From assembly GCA_016124375.1 (NCBI GenBank), contig WGNV01000010.1, positions 62,001 to 126,000 of the forward strand: a stretch of 64,000 bases of DNA, in the 5' to 3' direction. Of this stretch, positions 49,093 to 59,241 are shown one piece after another. Below the pieces are notes generated by a model. That model ran no database searches and was not told the origin of the DNA. It saw nothing but the letters and a program-made list of their open reading frames with translations. How positions within the stretch are numbered: the first letter of the stretch is position 1; each line of letters opens with the position of its first letter. The position numbers and the translations under genes are program-made. The stretch is from Tepidisphaera sp. (lineage in GTDB: Bacteria; Planctomycetota; Phycisphaerae; Phycisphaerales; UBA1924).

Positions 49093-52000
49093 ATGGCCAA
49101 GCCCCCGTTCAATGTTGTTCGCGCGCTGGTCGAGATCATCCTGATCATCGCGCTGGCCGAGCTCGGGGTGATGTTCCTGCTGCCCGTGATCGCGTCGGAT
49201 GTCGGCCCGTGGGTGGAGAACTCCCTGGATGCGGCGCTGTTGTCGATCATTTCAGGGCCGCTGATTCTGTGGCGCGTGCGCGTGCACGCTGCGCGGACTG
49301 AGGGCCAGTCGGGGTCGCACCCTCGGACTGTGTGGCGGTTGCGGCTGGCGACGCTCAGCGTGGTGCTTTCGGGCACCGGCTTTGCGATCGCGATGGCGAT
49401 CAACTCATGGCACGAGATTCGGAGTGAGGCCAACACACGCTTTGAGCGCCAGGCGGCGCTCGAACTGCGGGAGATCTACGGTCGCGTGAACAAGCCCATT
49501 TACGGGCTGATGGGTGCGAGGGGAGTTTTCGCGGCGGTAGGCGACGGCGTGACGCGCGCGGAGTTCAAGCAATATGTCGATGCACGCGATCTGCCCAGGG
49601 AGTTTCCCGGGGCGATCGGATTTGGGCTGATCCGGCGTGTGGACCGGGACAAGCTCGAGGAGTTCGTGGCGGCTGAACGAGCGGACGGAGCGCCAGATTT
49701 TGACGTGCGACTGTCGCCCACGCCGGGCAGCGGGCTGGAGAACGCGCCGGACCTGTATGTCATCGAGCACATTTATCCGCTGGAGCGCAACCGGGCAGCG
49801 TGGGGATACGACGTCGGTGGCGACCCGACACGGCGCGAGGCGATTCTGAGGGCGATCCGCACGGGCGAGCCGACGATCACGGGCAAGATTCAACTGGTGC
49901 AGGACCACATCAAGCGGGCGGGGTTTTTGTACTACGTGCCGGTGTATCGCGCGGGCACGACGCCCGGAACGCCCCAGGAGCGGGAGCGGGACCTGCTGGG
50001 CGTGCTGTACGCGCCAATCGTGCTGGAAGATGTGATGCGGGGAGTGGACAGCGCGAGTCGCGGACAGTTGGACGTTGACCTGTTCGACGGGGAGCGTCTG
50101 TCGCTGGCGACGCTGCTGTCGGACCGCGACGACAACTTGCGCGAGATCGTGAATGCGAATGAGGATGTAGTAGCCGCAGACGCGGACGGGCGGCAGTTCT
50201 TTGCCAAGTACCCGCTGGACGTGGTGGGTCGGCGCTGGACGGCGGTGGTTCGGTCGACGCCGGAGTTTGATGCGGACATCAACCACTGGATGCCGCCGCT
50301 GATCGGCGTCGGGGGCACGCTGCTGTCGATGCTGCTGGGGACGATGGTGTGGTGGATGGGCACCTCGCGGGCCCGGGCCGAGGCGCTGGCGGCGAGCATG
50401 ACCGAGGATCTGAGGCGGCTGTCGGCGATCGCGCAGTGCACGCGCAACGCGGTGGTGGTGACGGACGCGGACCGCAGAATCGTGTGGGTGAATCAGGCGT
50501 TCGAGGAGATGAGCGGGTACACGCTCGGAGAGGCCCTTGGCAAGAGCCCCGGGGGGTTGCTGCAGTGCGAGAAGACCGACCCGAGCACGATCAAGGCGAT
50601 CCGGGATGCGCTGACGCGGGGCGGGGGTTGTCGGGTGGAGCTGGTGAATCGCGGCAAGCACGGGCGGGAGTACACAGTCGATCTGGAAATCCAGCCGATC
50701 CGCGATGAAATCGGCACCGTGACGGGATTCATGGCGATCGAGGCGGATATCACCGAGCGGGTGCGGATGACGCACGAGCTGAGCCGCACCGAGGCGTTGC
50801 TGCAGGAGATGGGCTCGGCGGCACGGATCGGCGGATGGGAGCTCGACCTGGCGGCGGGGCAACTGGAGTGGACCCGCGAGACCCGACGGATCCACGAGGT
50901 GGATGACGATTACGTGCCGACGGTGGAAGCCGCGATCGAGTTTTACGTGCCCGAGGCACGGGAGCAGATCAAGGCAGCGATCGCGCGGGCGATCGAGCGC
51001 GGCGAGGGATGGGACCTGGAACTGGGATTCGTGACCGCAAGGGGGAACCCAAGACTGGTGCGGGCGCTGGGGCGTGCGGAGCGACGGGACGGGCGCACGC
51101 TGCGCCTGTACGGCGCGTTTCAGGATGTCACCGAGCAGCACGACCAGCGACGGGCGATGCATGAGCAGAGCGAGCGGCTGGACTTGACGGTGCACTGCGC
51201 GCACATCGGCACGTGGGACTGGAACGTTAACACGGGGCACGTGTTGTTCAACGACGTGGCGCAGATGATGCTCGGGTACGCGCCGGGGGATTGGGAGCCG
51301 CACGTTCGGGCGTGGGAGGACCGCGTTCATCCCGAGGATCTGGCGTCGGTGGCGCTGTTGTTGGAAGCGCACCTGAGCGGACGGACGGAAGAGTATCGGG
51401 CGGAGTTTCGGATGCGCCGGGCGGACGGGACGCATGCGTGGATTCTTGGGGCCGGGCGCACGGTGTCGAGAGATGAGCAGGGGCGGGCGACGCGGATCCT
51501 TGGTGTGAACGTGGACATCACGTCGGCGCGCGAGCAGGCAGCGCGGCTGGAGCTGACGGTGGAGTCGGCGAATCTGGGGACGTGGGATTGGAACATCGCG
51601 AGTGGCGCCGTGGTGTTCAATCACGTGGCGCAGACGATGCTGGGGTATGAGCCCGGTGACTGGGAGCCGCACGTGCGGGCGTGGGAGGCGCTGGTGCACC
51701 CTGACGACAAGCAGATGGCGATGCGGGTGCTGACGGATCACCTTGAGGGACGCACGGGCGAGTATCGTTGCGAGCACAGGCTGCGGCGAAAGGATGGAAC
51801 CTGGGCGTGGATACTCGACGTCGGGCGGGTGATCGAGCACGACGCGTCGGGCAAGCCGGTGCGGGCGATGGGCGTGCATCTGGATGTGACGGCGGCGCAC
51901 GAGGCCGCGGACGCGCTGCGGGCGGCACGGGCGCAGGCGGAAGCCGCGAGCATGGCCAAGAGCGTGTTCCTGGCGAACATGAGCCACGAGATTCGCACGC

Positions 52001-53172
52001 CGATGACGGCGATCCTGGGCTATGCGGATCTTCTTGCGGAAGGAGGAGACAGGGAGGCAGCGCCGCGCGAGCGCCTGGATCAGATCGACACGATCAAGCG
52101 GAACGGCGAGCACCTGCTCAACATCATCAACGACATCCTGGACATCTCGAAGATCGAAGCGGGCAAGATGACGGTCGAGCGGATGCCCGTCGATCCCTTC
52201 CAGCTGCTCCTGGATGTGGAATCGCTGATGGCGGTCAAGGCTCGGGCCAAGGGGCTTTCGCTCCGGGTGGAGGCCGACGGGCCGGTGCCGGTGGCGATCC
52301 GCACCGACTCGGTGCGTCTGCGGCAGATCCTGGTGAACCTCGTGGGCAACGCGATCAAGTTCACCGAGATGGGCGGAGTGAGAGTGCGCATGCGTCTGGA
52401 CAAGCGGCATTCGGAACGGCCCCAGATGCTCTTTGACATCATCGATACCGGCATCGGGCTGTCGGAAGAGCAGCAGGCGAAGTTGTTCGACGCGTTCCAG
52501 CAGGGGGATTCGTCGACGACGAGGCGGTTCGGAGGCAGCGGGTTGGGGCTGACGATCAGCCGCTCGTTGGCGAAGATGCTGGGGGGCGACGTGTCGGTCG
52601 TCAGCGTGCCGGGCGAGGGGAGCACATTCACGGTGCGGGTGGAGACCGGCTCGCTGGAAGGCGTTGAGCTGGTCGAGCGCGCCGGGCGCGCGGCCCGGGA
52701 GGTGGTGCCCGCGCAGCCGACAAGCACGCTGGCGGTGCTCGCGGGGGCGAAGATCCTCCTCGCCGAGGACGGTCCGGACAACCAGCGCCTGATCGCCTTC
52801 CATCTTCGAAAGGCGGGGGCGGAGGTGAGAGTGGTGGAGAACGGGCGGCTGGCGCTGGAGGCGATGACGATCGACGGCACGCTGGCGGGCGCGCTGACCG
52901 AGCCGCCGCAGTTTGATTTCGTGGTGACCGACATGCAGATGCCGGAGATTGATGGGTATTCGCTGGCGCGGACGCTGCGTGCGAGGGGTTGGACGCGATC
53001 GATCGTCGCGCTGACGGCGCACGCGATGCAGGGGGACGAGGCCAGGTGCCTCGAGGCCGGCTGCGACGCGTACGCGAGCAAGCCCATCGACAAGCACAGG
53101 TTGTTGGAAGTGTGCCTGGGGGCGTTCATGAAGGCCCGAAGCGGGCAGGACGGCGAACTCCGCGCGGCCTAG
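49093..53172 (+). CDS. Membrane hybrid sensor histidine kinase (CHASE, PAS x3-4, HisKA, HATPase_c, REC)
   Basis: CHASE-like RFERQAALELREIYGRVNKPIYGLMGARGVF; FLANMSHEIRTPMTAILGYADLL; NLVGNAIKFTE; VVTDMQMPEIDG. Confidence 0.93.
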   Translation: MAKPPFNVVRALVEIILIIALAELGVMFLLPVIASDVGPWVENSLDAALLSIISGPLILWRVRVHAARTEGQSGSHPRTVWRLRLATLSVVLSGTGFAIAMAINSWHEIRSEANTRFERQAALELREIYGRVNKPIYGLMGARGVFAAVGDGVTRAEFKQYVDARDLPREFPGAIGFGLIRRVDRDKLEEFVAAERADGAPDFDVRLSPTPGSGLENAPDLYVIEHIYPLERNRAAWGYDVGGDPTRREAILRAIRTGEPTITGKIQLVQDHIKRAGFLYYVPVYRAGTTPGTPQERERDLLGVLYAPIVLEDVMRGVDSASRGQLDVDLFDGERLSLATLLSDRDDNLREIVNANEDVVAADADGRQFFAKYPLDVVGRRWTAVVRSTPEFDADINHWMPPLIGVGGTLLSMLLGTMVWWMGTSRARAEALAASMTEDLRRLSAIAQCTRNAVVVTDADRRIVWVNQAFEEMSGYTLGEALGKSPGGLLQCEKTDPSTIKAIRDALTRGGGCRVELVNRGKHGREYTVDLEIQPIRDEIGTVTGFMAIEADITERVRMTHELSRTEALLQEMGSAARIGGWELDLAAGQLEWTRETRRIHEVDDDYVPTVEAAIEFYVPEAREQIKAAIARAIERGEGWDLELGFVTARGNPRLVRALGRAERRDGRTLRLYGAFQDVTEQHDQRRAMHEQSERLDLTVHCAHIGTWDWNVNTGHVLFNDVAQMMLGYAPGDWEPHVRAWEDRVHPEDLASVALLLEAHLSGRTEEYRAEFRMRRADGTHAWILGAGRTVSRDEQGRATRILGVNVDITSAREQAARLELTVESANLGTWDWNIASGAVVFNHVAQTMLGYEPGDWEPHVRAWEALVHPDDKQMAMRVLTDHLEGRTGEYRCEHRLRRKDGTWAWILDVGRVIEHDASGKPVRAMGVHLDVTAAHEAADALRAARAQAEAASMAKSVFLANMSHEIRTPMTAILGYADLLAEGGDREAAPRERLDQIDTIKRNGEHLLNIINDILDISKIEAGKMTVERMPVDPFQLLLDVESLMAVKARAKGLSLRVEADGPVPVAIRTDSVRLRQILVNLVGNAIKFTEMGGVRVRMRLDKRHSERPQMLFDIIDTGIGLSEEQQAKLFDAFQQGDSSTTRRFGGSGLGLTISRSLAKMLGGDVSVVSVPGEGSTFTVRVETGSLEGVELVERAGRAAREVVPAQPTSTLAVLAGAKILLAEDGPDNQRLIAFHLRKAGAEVRVVENGRLALEAMTIDGTLAGALTEPPQFDFVVTDMQMPEIDGYSLARTLRARGWTRSIVALTAHAMQGDEARCLEAGCDAYASKPIDKHRLLEVCLGAFMKARSGQDGELRAA

Positions 53173-54596
53173 GAAGGATCGCGCCCCCAGCCCGGCGCGG
53201 GCGAGCCGTCGGCGGGCAGGCGGATGCGCTGGCCCTGGTCGTCTGCAAGTTCGATCTTTGCGCCGGCGGATTTCAGCTGAGCGAGCTGGCGGGTGCCGAT
53301 CCTGGCGCGGAGCGTGACGAAGTCGCCCTTGTAATCGCGATCGAGCACCTGGCCTCGCGATTCGATGAGGTGAATGGTCTTTGAGTCCGCCAGCGGAACG
53401 GAGACGCGGAAGACCTTGACATCGCCTTGGGCGGCGCTGCGAACGAGTGCGGTGAGCTCGGCGATGCCCAGCTGGGGCGAGCCGTCGGCGTTGGGAAGCG
53501 CGCAGATGGGAATCGCGCCGGGGCTGCGGCGCTGCCACACGAGCAGTTCGGCGTTGTCGCGCAGGCGATCGACCTTGTTGAGCAGCAGCACGCGTTCCGG
53601 CTCGCGCCAGTGCTGGTCCTCCTCGTGACGGCTGGACCGGAGCTCCCTGAAGAGTTCATCGAGCACGCGGTTGACCGTTGCGAGCTGTAGCTCCGCGGCA
53701 GGGTCGGAGACGTCGAGCACGATGAGCAGCAGGTCGGCGTGGGTGGCTTCCTCCAGCGTGCTCTTGAACGACGCGACCAGATGGTGGGGGATGTCGCGCA
53801 CGAAGCCGACGGTGTCGGAGAGCATCACGGTGAGCGAACCCCCCAGGTTCCACTCTCGCGTGCGGCTCATCAGCGTCGCGAACAGGCGGTCGTCGGCGTA
53901 GGCCCCGCCCGCGGTCAGCGAGTTGAACAGCGTCGACTTGCCCGCGTTGGTATAGCCCACGATGCCGACGGTGAAGTGCTCGCGCTTGCGCGCGGCGACC
54001 TCGCGACGGCGACGCGCCTGGATCACGGCCAGATCACGCTGCAGGTCGAGCTTGCGGCGCTGAACCAGCCGACGGTCGATCTCCAGCTGCATTTCACCCG
54101 GCCCACGTGTGCCGATGCCCCCGAGCCCCGCCCCGCCCGTGATGCGCTCAAGGTGATCCCACATCGCGCGCAGGCGAGGGAAGGTGTACTCGAGCTGGGC
54201 CATCTCGACCTGCAGCTTGGCCTCGGCAGTCGTCGCGCGGCTGGCGAAGATGTCGAGGATGAGCTCCGATCGATCCACCACCTTGCGCCCGGTTTCCTTT
54301 TCGATGTTCGCGATCTGCTTGGGGCTCAGGTCGTGATCGAAGATGATGGTCTGGGCGTTCAGGGCTTCGCACAGGCCCTTGAGTTCCTGAATCTTGCCCG
54401 AGCCCATGTACGAGCCCGCGACCGGCCGATCGAGGTTCTGCACGCACTCCCCCACGACGATCGCGCCCGCCTGTTCGGCCAGGCTCTTGAGTTCCCCGAA
54501 GGGATCGCGCGGGTCGTGAGTTGAATCCGGGAGCCGGACGGCGGCAAGGACTGCACGCTCCGCGGCGACCTCCAGTTTGGTGCGTTCTTTGGCCAT
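53169..54596 (-). CDS. hflX: GTPase HflX
   Basis: GTRGPGEMQLEIDRR, VGYTNAGKSTLFNSLT, DTVGFVRDIPHHLVASFKSTLEE. Confidence 0.95.
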   Translation of the reverse strand: MAKERTKLEVAAERAVLAAVRLPDSTHDPRDPFGELKSLAEQAGAIVVGECVQNLDRPVAGSYMGSGKIQELKGLCEALNAQTIIFDHDLSPKQIANIEKETGRKVVDRSELILDIFASRATTAEAKLQVEMAQLEYTFPRLRAMWDHLERITGGAGLGGIGTRGPGEMQLEIDRRLVQRRKLDLQRDLAVIQARRRREVAARKREHFTVGIVGYTNAGKSTLFNSLTAGGAYADDRLFATLMSRTREWNLGGSLTVMLSDTVGFVRDIPHHLVASFKSTLEEATHADLLLIVLDVSDPAAELQLATVNRVLDELFRELRSSRHEEDQHWREPERVLLLNKVDRLRDNAELLVWQRRSPGAIPICALPNADGSPQLGIAELTALVRSAAQGDVKVFRVSVPLADSKTIHLIESRGQVLDRDYKGDFVTLRARIGTRQLAQLKSAGAKIELADDQGQRIRLPADGSPAPGWGRDPS

Positions 54597-54732
54597 GGGC
54601 GGCGAAGGGTAGCCGCGTGCCCGCGATCGCTGGCGGCGGGCTGCGTCGATCCGGGTCAGGCCCGCCTGCGTACCTATCATCACACGATGCGCGGTTGGCC
54701 TTTGCCCGCCGGCGTTTTGGGAGCCCTCGCCC

Positions 54733-56505
54733 GTGAATAACCCCGAATCTTCCGATCGTTCCTCCCGCACTTCTCACGCCCTGCGCCCGGTGTTCCTGCT
54801 GCCGGCGCTGGTGATCGTCGGCTTCGGGCTCTACGGCGGGGTCACGATGGGCCAGCGACTGGCCGGGGGACACACCGACGACTACTCGTTCTTCGATGAA
54901 CTGGTCGAGGTGAAGCAGCTGATCTCGCAGCGATACGTGGACGCGCCGGACGAAAAGGCGATGCGCGAGGGCGCGATCAAGGGCATGGTCGAGTCGCTGA
55001 ACGATCCCTACACGATCTATGTTCCCGCGAGCGATCAGCAGAACTTCACCAAGGACCTGACGGGCGAGTACGTGGGCATCGGCGCCCAGGTGAACACGCA
55101 GAACGGCTGGCTCACGATCGTGTCGCCTCTGGAAGATTCGCCCGCGTTCCGGGCCGGGCTGATGGCCGACGACCGCGTCACCGAGATCGACGGCAAAACC
55201 ACCCAGAACATGTCCATCGATGACTGCATCAAGCTGCTGCTGGGCGAGCCCGACACCAAGGTGAAGCTCACCATCGAGCGCAAGGGTGAAAAGCTGCCCA
55301 TCGAGATCACGCGCGAGCGGATCAAGACCCGCTCGGTCAAGGGTTTTCATCGCTCGCCCACCGACCCGGAGGGCTGGGATTACCTGATCGACCCCGCACG
55401 CTCGATCGCCTATGTGCGCCTCACCCAGTTCACGCCCGATTGCTCGAAGGAAGTGCTGGACGCGCTCAAGTCCGTCGGCGCGGAGCAGGGCAAGCTCAAG
55501 GGGCTGGTGCTCGATCTTCGCTTCAACCCGGGGGGCCTGCTGAACGAGGCAGAAGAGATCGCCGACGATTTCCTCGAGTCGGGAATCATCGTCTCGACGC
55601 GCGGCCGCGCCCACGAAGAGGTCGTCCGCCGCGCCAACAAAGACGGCACGCTGCCCAACTTCCCCATCGCCATCCTGCTCAACGGCAGCAGCGCCTCGGC
55701 CAGCGAGGTGCTGAGCGGGGCGCTGGTCGAAAACAACCGCGCGATCGTCGTCGGCCAGCGATCCTTCGGCAAGGGCACGGTCCAGAGCGTGATCGAGCTG
55801 CCCAGCGGGCACGGATCTGAACTCAAAATGACCGAGCAGGGGTATTACCTGCCCAGCGGCCGCAGCCTCACCCGCAAGGACAACTCGCCCACCTGGGGCG
55901 TCGATCCCACCGACGGCTTCTACGTTCCCATGAGCGATGAGCAGTTGGTCGCCATGCTCGAGGTGCGGCGCAAGCAGGAAGTGCTGCACGCCAAGGGCGA
56001 GCAGGCCGGCGGCACCAGCGAAAAGTGGAGCGACCCGGCGTGGGTGCTGGACTATCTGAAGGATCCGCAGCTCACCGCCGCGGTGCAGGCGATGCAGGCG
56101 AAGGTGGACACCGGCGAGTGGAAGAAGACCGGCGAGGCGGTGGGCAAGGGCACGCCGCTGGCCGCGGCTGAGCTGACCCGCCTGCGCGACTACCACGAGC
56201 GTCTGCTGAAGGAAATCACCCGCGCCGAAAAGCGGATCGACACCCTCGAGACCGCCGACCCCAACCTGCCCAAAGACGAGGCCAAGGCCAACGACCTGTG
56301 GCCCGATGACATCGATGTCAAGGGCGGCACGCTGGAAGTCAAGGACAAGTCCGGCAAGATCGTCGCCACCCTCGAGATCACCGGTTCCGACCTGGAGCAG
56401 GCCCTTGAAGACGCAAGTGTAAAAAAGAAGAGCGAAGGCGCGGCGGACGGGAACGCGCCAGCCTCGCCCAAGTCTGAACCCAAAAAGGACGACCAGCCCA
56501 AGTGA
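54733..56505 (+). CDS. S41-family C-terminal processing protease (CtpA-like, PDZ domain)
   Basis: GIGAQVN...PAFRAGLMADDRV PDZ; LILNGSSASASEVLSGAL catalytic Ser region; GQRSFGKGTVQ catalytic Lys. Confidence 0.93.
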   Translation: MNNPESSDRSSRTSHALRPVFLLPALVIVGFGLYGGVTMGQRLAGGHTDDYSFFDELVEVKQLISQRYVDAPDEKAMREGAIKGMVESLNDPYTIYVPASDQQNFTKDLTGEYVGIGAQVNTQNGWLTIVSPLEDSPAFRAGLMADDRVTEIDGKTTQNMSIDDCIKLLLGEPDTKVKLTIERKGEKLPIEITRERIKTRSVKGFHRSPTDPEGWDYLIDPARSIAYVRLTQFTPDCSKEVLDALKSVGAEQGKLKGLVLDLRFNPGGLLNEAEEIADDFLESGIIVSTRGRAHEEVVRRANKDGTLPNFPIAILLNGSSASASEVLSGALVENNRAIVVGQRSFGKGTVQSVIELPSGHGSELKMTEQGYYLPSGRSLTRKDNSPTWGVDPTDGFYVPMSDEQLVAMLEVRRKQEVLHAKGEQAGGTSEKWSDPAWVLDYLKDPQLTAAVQAMQAKVDTGEWKKTGEAVGKGTPLAAAELTRLRDYHERLLKEITRAEKRIDTLETADPNLPKDEAKANDLWPDDIDVKGGTLEVKDKSGKIVATLEITGSDLEQALEDASVKKKSEGAADGNAPASPKSEPKKDDQPK

Positions 56506-57557
56506 TCGTGCTCGGCCTGGAGTCGTCGTGCGATGAGACGGCCGCGGCCGTCGTGGAGAACGGCACGCGCGTGCACGCCAGCATCGTCGCGAGTCAAAAC
56601 GACATCCACGCGGAATACGCGGGTGTGGTGCCCGAGCTGGCCAGCCGCGCGCACGTGGAGCGAGTGCTGCCCGTGGTGCGGCAGGCGCTGGGCGAGGCTG
56701 GGCTGGGGCTGGGCATGGTCGACGCGATCGCGGTCGGGCATCGCCCGGGGCTGATCGGGTGCCTGCTGGTGGGCGTGGCGGCAGCGAAGGCGCTTGCTTG
56801 GTCATTGGACAAGCCCCTCATCGGTGTCGATCACGTGCATGCTCACCTGTACGCTGGCGAACTGGGCCAGCCCGCCGCCGACGCTGCGTCGCTCTTCCCG
56901 GCGCTGGGGCTGGTCGTGTCGGGCGGACACACCAGCGTGTACGAGGTCACATCGTGGACGAGTCTGCGCCGCCTAGGTGCGACGATCGACGACGCGATGG
57001 GCGAGGCATACGACAAAGCCGCGGCCATTCTGGGGCTGCCGTTCCCCGGAGGGCCGAATCTGGATCGGCTGGCGCGTGAGCACGCGGGCGGCGAACGCAT
57101 CGCTCTGCCCGTCAGCCGCCTCGGGCACGACTCGCTTGATTTCTCGTTCAGCGGGCTGAAGACCGCGCTGCTCTACGCGGTCAAAGGCGTGCCGGGCGAG
57201 CGCGTGCCGCAGACGCCGCCGGCGCTGGACGACGCGCGCCGCCGCGTGCTGGCCGCGAGCTTTCAGCACGCGGCGTGCGAAGCGGTGCGGCTGAAGCTCA
57301 CCCGCGCGATCGAGCAATCCGCATCTCGCGGCATGCGCTTCCGGCGACTGCTGGTGGGTGGGGGTGTGACGGCGAACACGCGCTTGCGGGAGGTGCTGGG
57401 CGAGGTCGCGGCCGCCCACGCCCTGACCATGCGATTGCCGGCCCTTGACGTCTGCGTCGATAACGCGGCCATGATCGCGGGGCTTGGGTGCGAACTGCTC
57501 CGGGCCGGCGAGCGCAGCGACCTCTCGCTGCTCGCGGTGCCCACGACCTCGGCGTGA
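56502..57557 (+). CDS. tsaD: tRNA N6-adenosine threonylcarbamoyltransferase TsaD (GTG start)
   Basis: VLGLESSCDETAAAVVENG, PELASRAHVERVLPV, SGGHTSVYEV, DDAMGEAYDKAAAILGLPFPGGPNLDRLA. Confidence 0.96.
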   Translation: MIVLGLESSCDETAAAVVENGTRVHASIVASQNDIHAEYAGVVPELASRAHVERVLPVVRQALGEAGLGLGMVDAIAVGHRPGLIGCLLVGVAAAKALAWSLDKPLIGVDHVHAHLYAGELGQPAADAASLFPALGLVVSGGHTSVYEVTSWTSLRRLGATIDDAMGEAYDKAAAILGLPFPGGPNLDRLAREHAGGERIALPVSRLGHDSLDFSFSGLKTALLYAVKGVPGERVPQTPPALDDARRRVLAASFQHAACEAVRLKLTRAIEQSASRGMRFRRLLVGGGVTANTRLREVLGEVAAAHALTMRLPALDVCVDNAAMIAGLGCELLRAGERSDLSLLAVPTTSA

Positions 57558-57702
57558 GGGGAAACGGGGTCGTACCGCAGGTTCGGGCTCTTGGTCCAGC
57601 ACCGCTTCGTCCAACCGCAAACTGCTCTAGCATTCCTGCCTGGCACAGTGCCAACCCATCTTCGTTTCCCCGCCTCACCCCGCGTCGCTGGACGAAGCCG
57701 CA

Positions 57703-58176
57703 TTGCTGGTGGTGTGCAGCGCCACCAAAGGCCGCTCGGGCGGGCCGGGCGGGCAGAACCGCAACAAGGTCGAGACCAAGGTCACGCTGACGCACCTGCC
57801 CACGAGCCTGGAGGCGCACGCCTCGGAACGACGCAGCGCCGAGGAGAACCGGCGCGTGGCGCTCAGACGCCTGCGTCTGGCCCTGGCGACGCTGGTGCGT
57901 TGCCCCGTGCCGCTGGGCGAGGTGCGATCGGCTTTGTGGCTCAAACGCTGCGATGGAAAAGGCAGACTCGCCTGCAGCCCTGACCACTGGGACTATCCCG
58001 CCCTGCTGGCCGAAGCGCTCGATGTGACGTGGGCGGCGCGATTGGACGTCTCCAAGGCGGCCCTGCGCCTGTGCTGCACCACCAGCCAGCTCATCAAGCT
58101 CATCAAGGACCACCCCGCGGCCATGGTCGCGCTCAACGCGGCTCGCGAAGAAGCCGGCGAACACGCGCTCAAATAG
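57703..58176 (+). CDS. Release-factor-like GGQ-domain protein (start uncertain)
   Basis: GRSGGPGGQNRNKVETKVTLTHLPT GGQ motif; ERRSAEENRRVAL. Confidence 0.82.
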   Translation: MLVVCSATKGRSGGPGGQNRNKVETKVTLTHLPTSLEAHASERRSAEENRRVALRRLRLALATLVRCPVPLGEVRSALWLKRCDGKGRLACSPDHWDYPALLAEALDVTWAARLDVSKAALRLCCTTSQLIKLIKDHPAAMVALNAAREEAGEHALK

Positions 58177-58228
58177 CATCCGGCGATTCGACCCGCCGAT
58201 CGCCCGCAATGGCCTCCAAAAACAACAA

Positions 58229-58256
58229 ACCCCGCGCCGGAGTCGGCGCGGGGTTC
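58229..58256 (-). terminator. Terminator of the PEP-CTERM-like gene
   Basis: ccccgcgccg-gagt-cggcgcgggg; minus-strand read continues tttgttgttttt. Confidence 0.85.
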
Positions 58257-58284
58257 GCGGGTTTCAGGAACGCAAACTACTGAC

Positions 58285-58911
58285 TTAGCGGCGACGACGC
58301 CCGGCGACCAGGCCGCCCAGGCCCAGCAGGGCGAGCGACGAGGGGGCCGGAACAGCGTTCAGGCTGAAGGCGTTGAAGGGAACCGAGGTCTGCGAGCCGC
58401 CACCGAAGGTGGGGTTGTTGCTGCCGATGGTGGGAGGCGTCGCGGTGAGGAACCAGCGGCCGGTGCCGGTGCCGACGGTGAGCTGCAGGATGCCAGCGGT
58501 GGGAATCTGGAAGGTCGAGTCGCTGCCATCGGGCAGGTTACCGAAGGTGATCGTCCAGATGAAGTTGCCACCCTGGGGCAGGGCCAGGCTGCCGCTGTCG
58601 GCGGCGAGGCTGTTGTCGGGGTTGAAGAACTGGAAGCTGATGGTCTCGCCGGCGTTGGTCACGCCGCCGACGAAGACGAGGCTGGCGAGCGTGGTGCTGG
58701 CGCCGCTGGCGGTGCTGGTGTAGTCATCGAAGCCGATCGCGCCGCCAGCCGCGGCGAAGGCGGAATAGGGCCCGGCCTGACCGTTATAGATCTGCGTCAC
58801 CGCGCGGGACTGATACCCGGCGTCGGAGCCGATCGGGCGGGAGGAAATCGTGATCGCCTGGGACGAACCCGCCACCATCGCCAACACAAGAACGGACGCG
58901 AAAGCCTTCAT
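58285..58911 (-). CDS. Secreted PEP-CTERM-like protein
   Basis: Signal MKAFASVLVLAMVAGSSQA; C-term VPAPSSLALLGLGGLVAGRRRR. Confidence 0.8.
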   Translation of the reverse strand: MKAFASVLVLAMVAGSSQAITISSRPIGSDAGYQSRAVTQIYNGQAGPYSAFAAAGGAIGFDDYTSTASGASTTLASLVFVGGVTNAGETISFQFFNPDNSLAADSGSLALPQGGNFIWTITFGNLPDGSDSTFQIPTAGILQLTVGTGTGRWFLTATPPTIGSNNPTFGGGSQTSVPFNAFSLNAVPAPSSLALLGLGGLVAGRRRR

Positions 58912-59241
58912 CTTTTCTTCTCCTTCCGGGGCGCGGTAGCGCCCACATCGCGGCACGCCGAGTCGTTCGGCGTGCACGACAATCACTGCGGCTTGTGGGG
59001 CCGCACGTTGGCGCACACATATGCGCCGTCGCTGTGATGAAGGGAGTGGTGTCTCTCTCCAATCCCTACGTCTGTAGTATGAACGAAGCGGGGCACGGCG
59101 TCAAGGAAATCCAGCGTTTGCAGCTGCTTGTGACCGTTTACACCCGCGCTCTCGGGCCTTGCCCACGTCTTATAACCTAATTATTTGGTGGATATGCACC
59201 CAAGCGGGAATGCCCCATGGTCCCGGCCTCAGCGCTGATTC

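Noticed and set aside
49405-53538. 1377-aa minus-strand ORF
   Set aside because: Antisense to the hybrid histidine kinase; Arg/His/Pro-rich translation with no recognisable domain.
54148-56805. 885-aa minus ORF
   Set aside because: Shadow of the S41 protease/tsaD region, joined to an out-of-frame reading of hflX.
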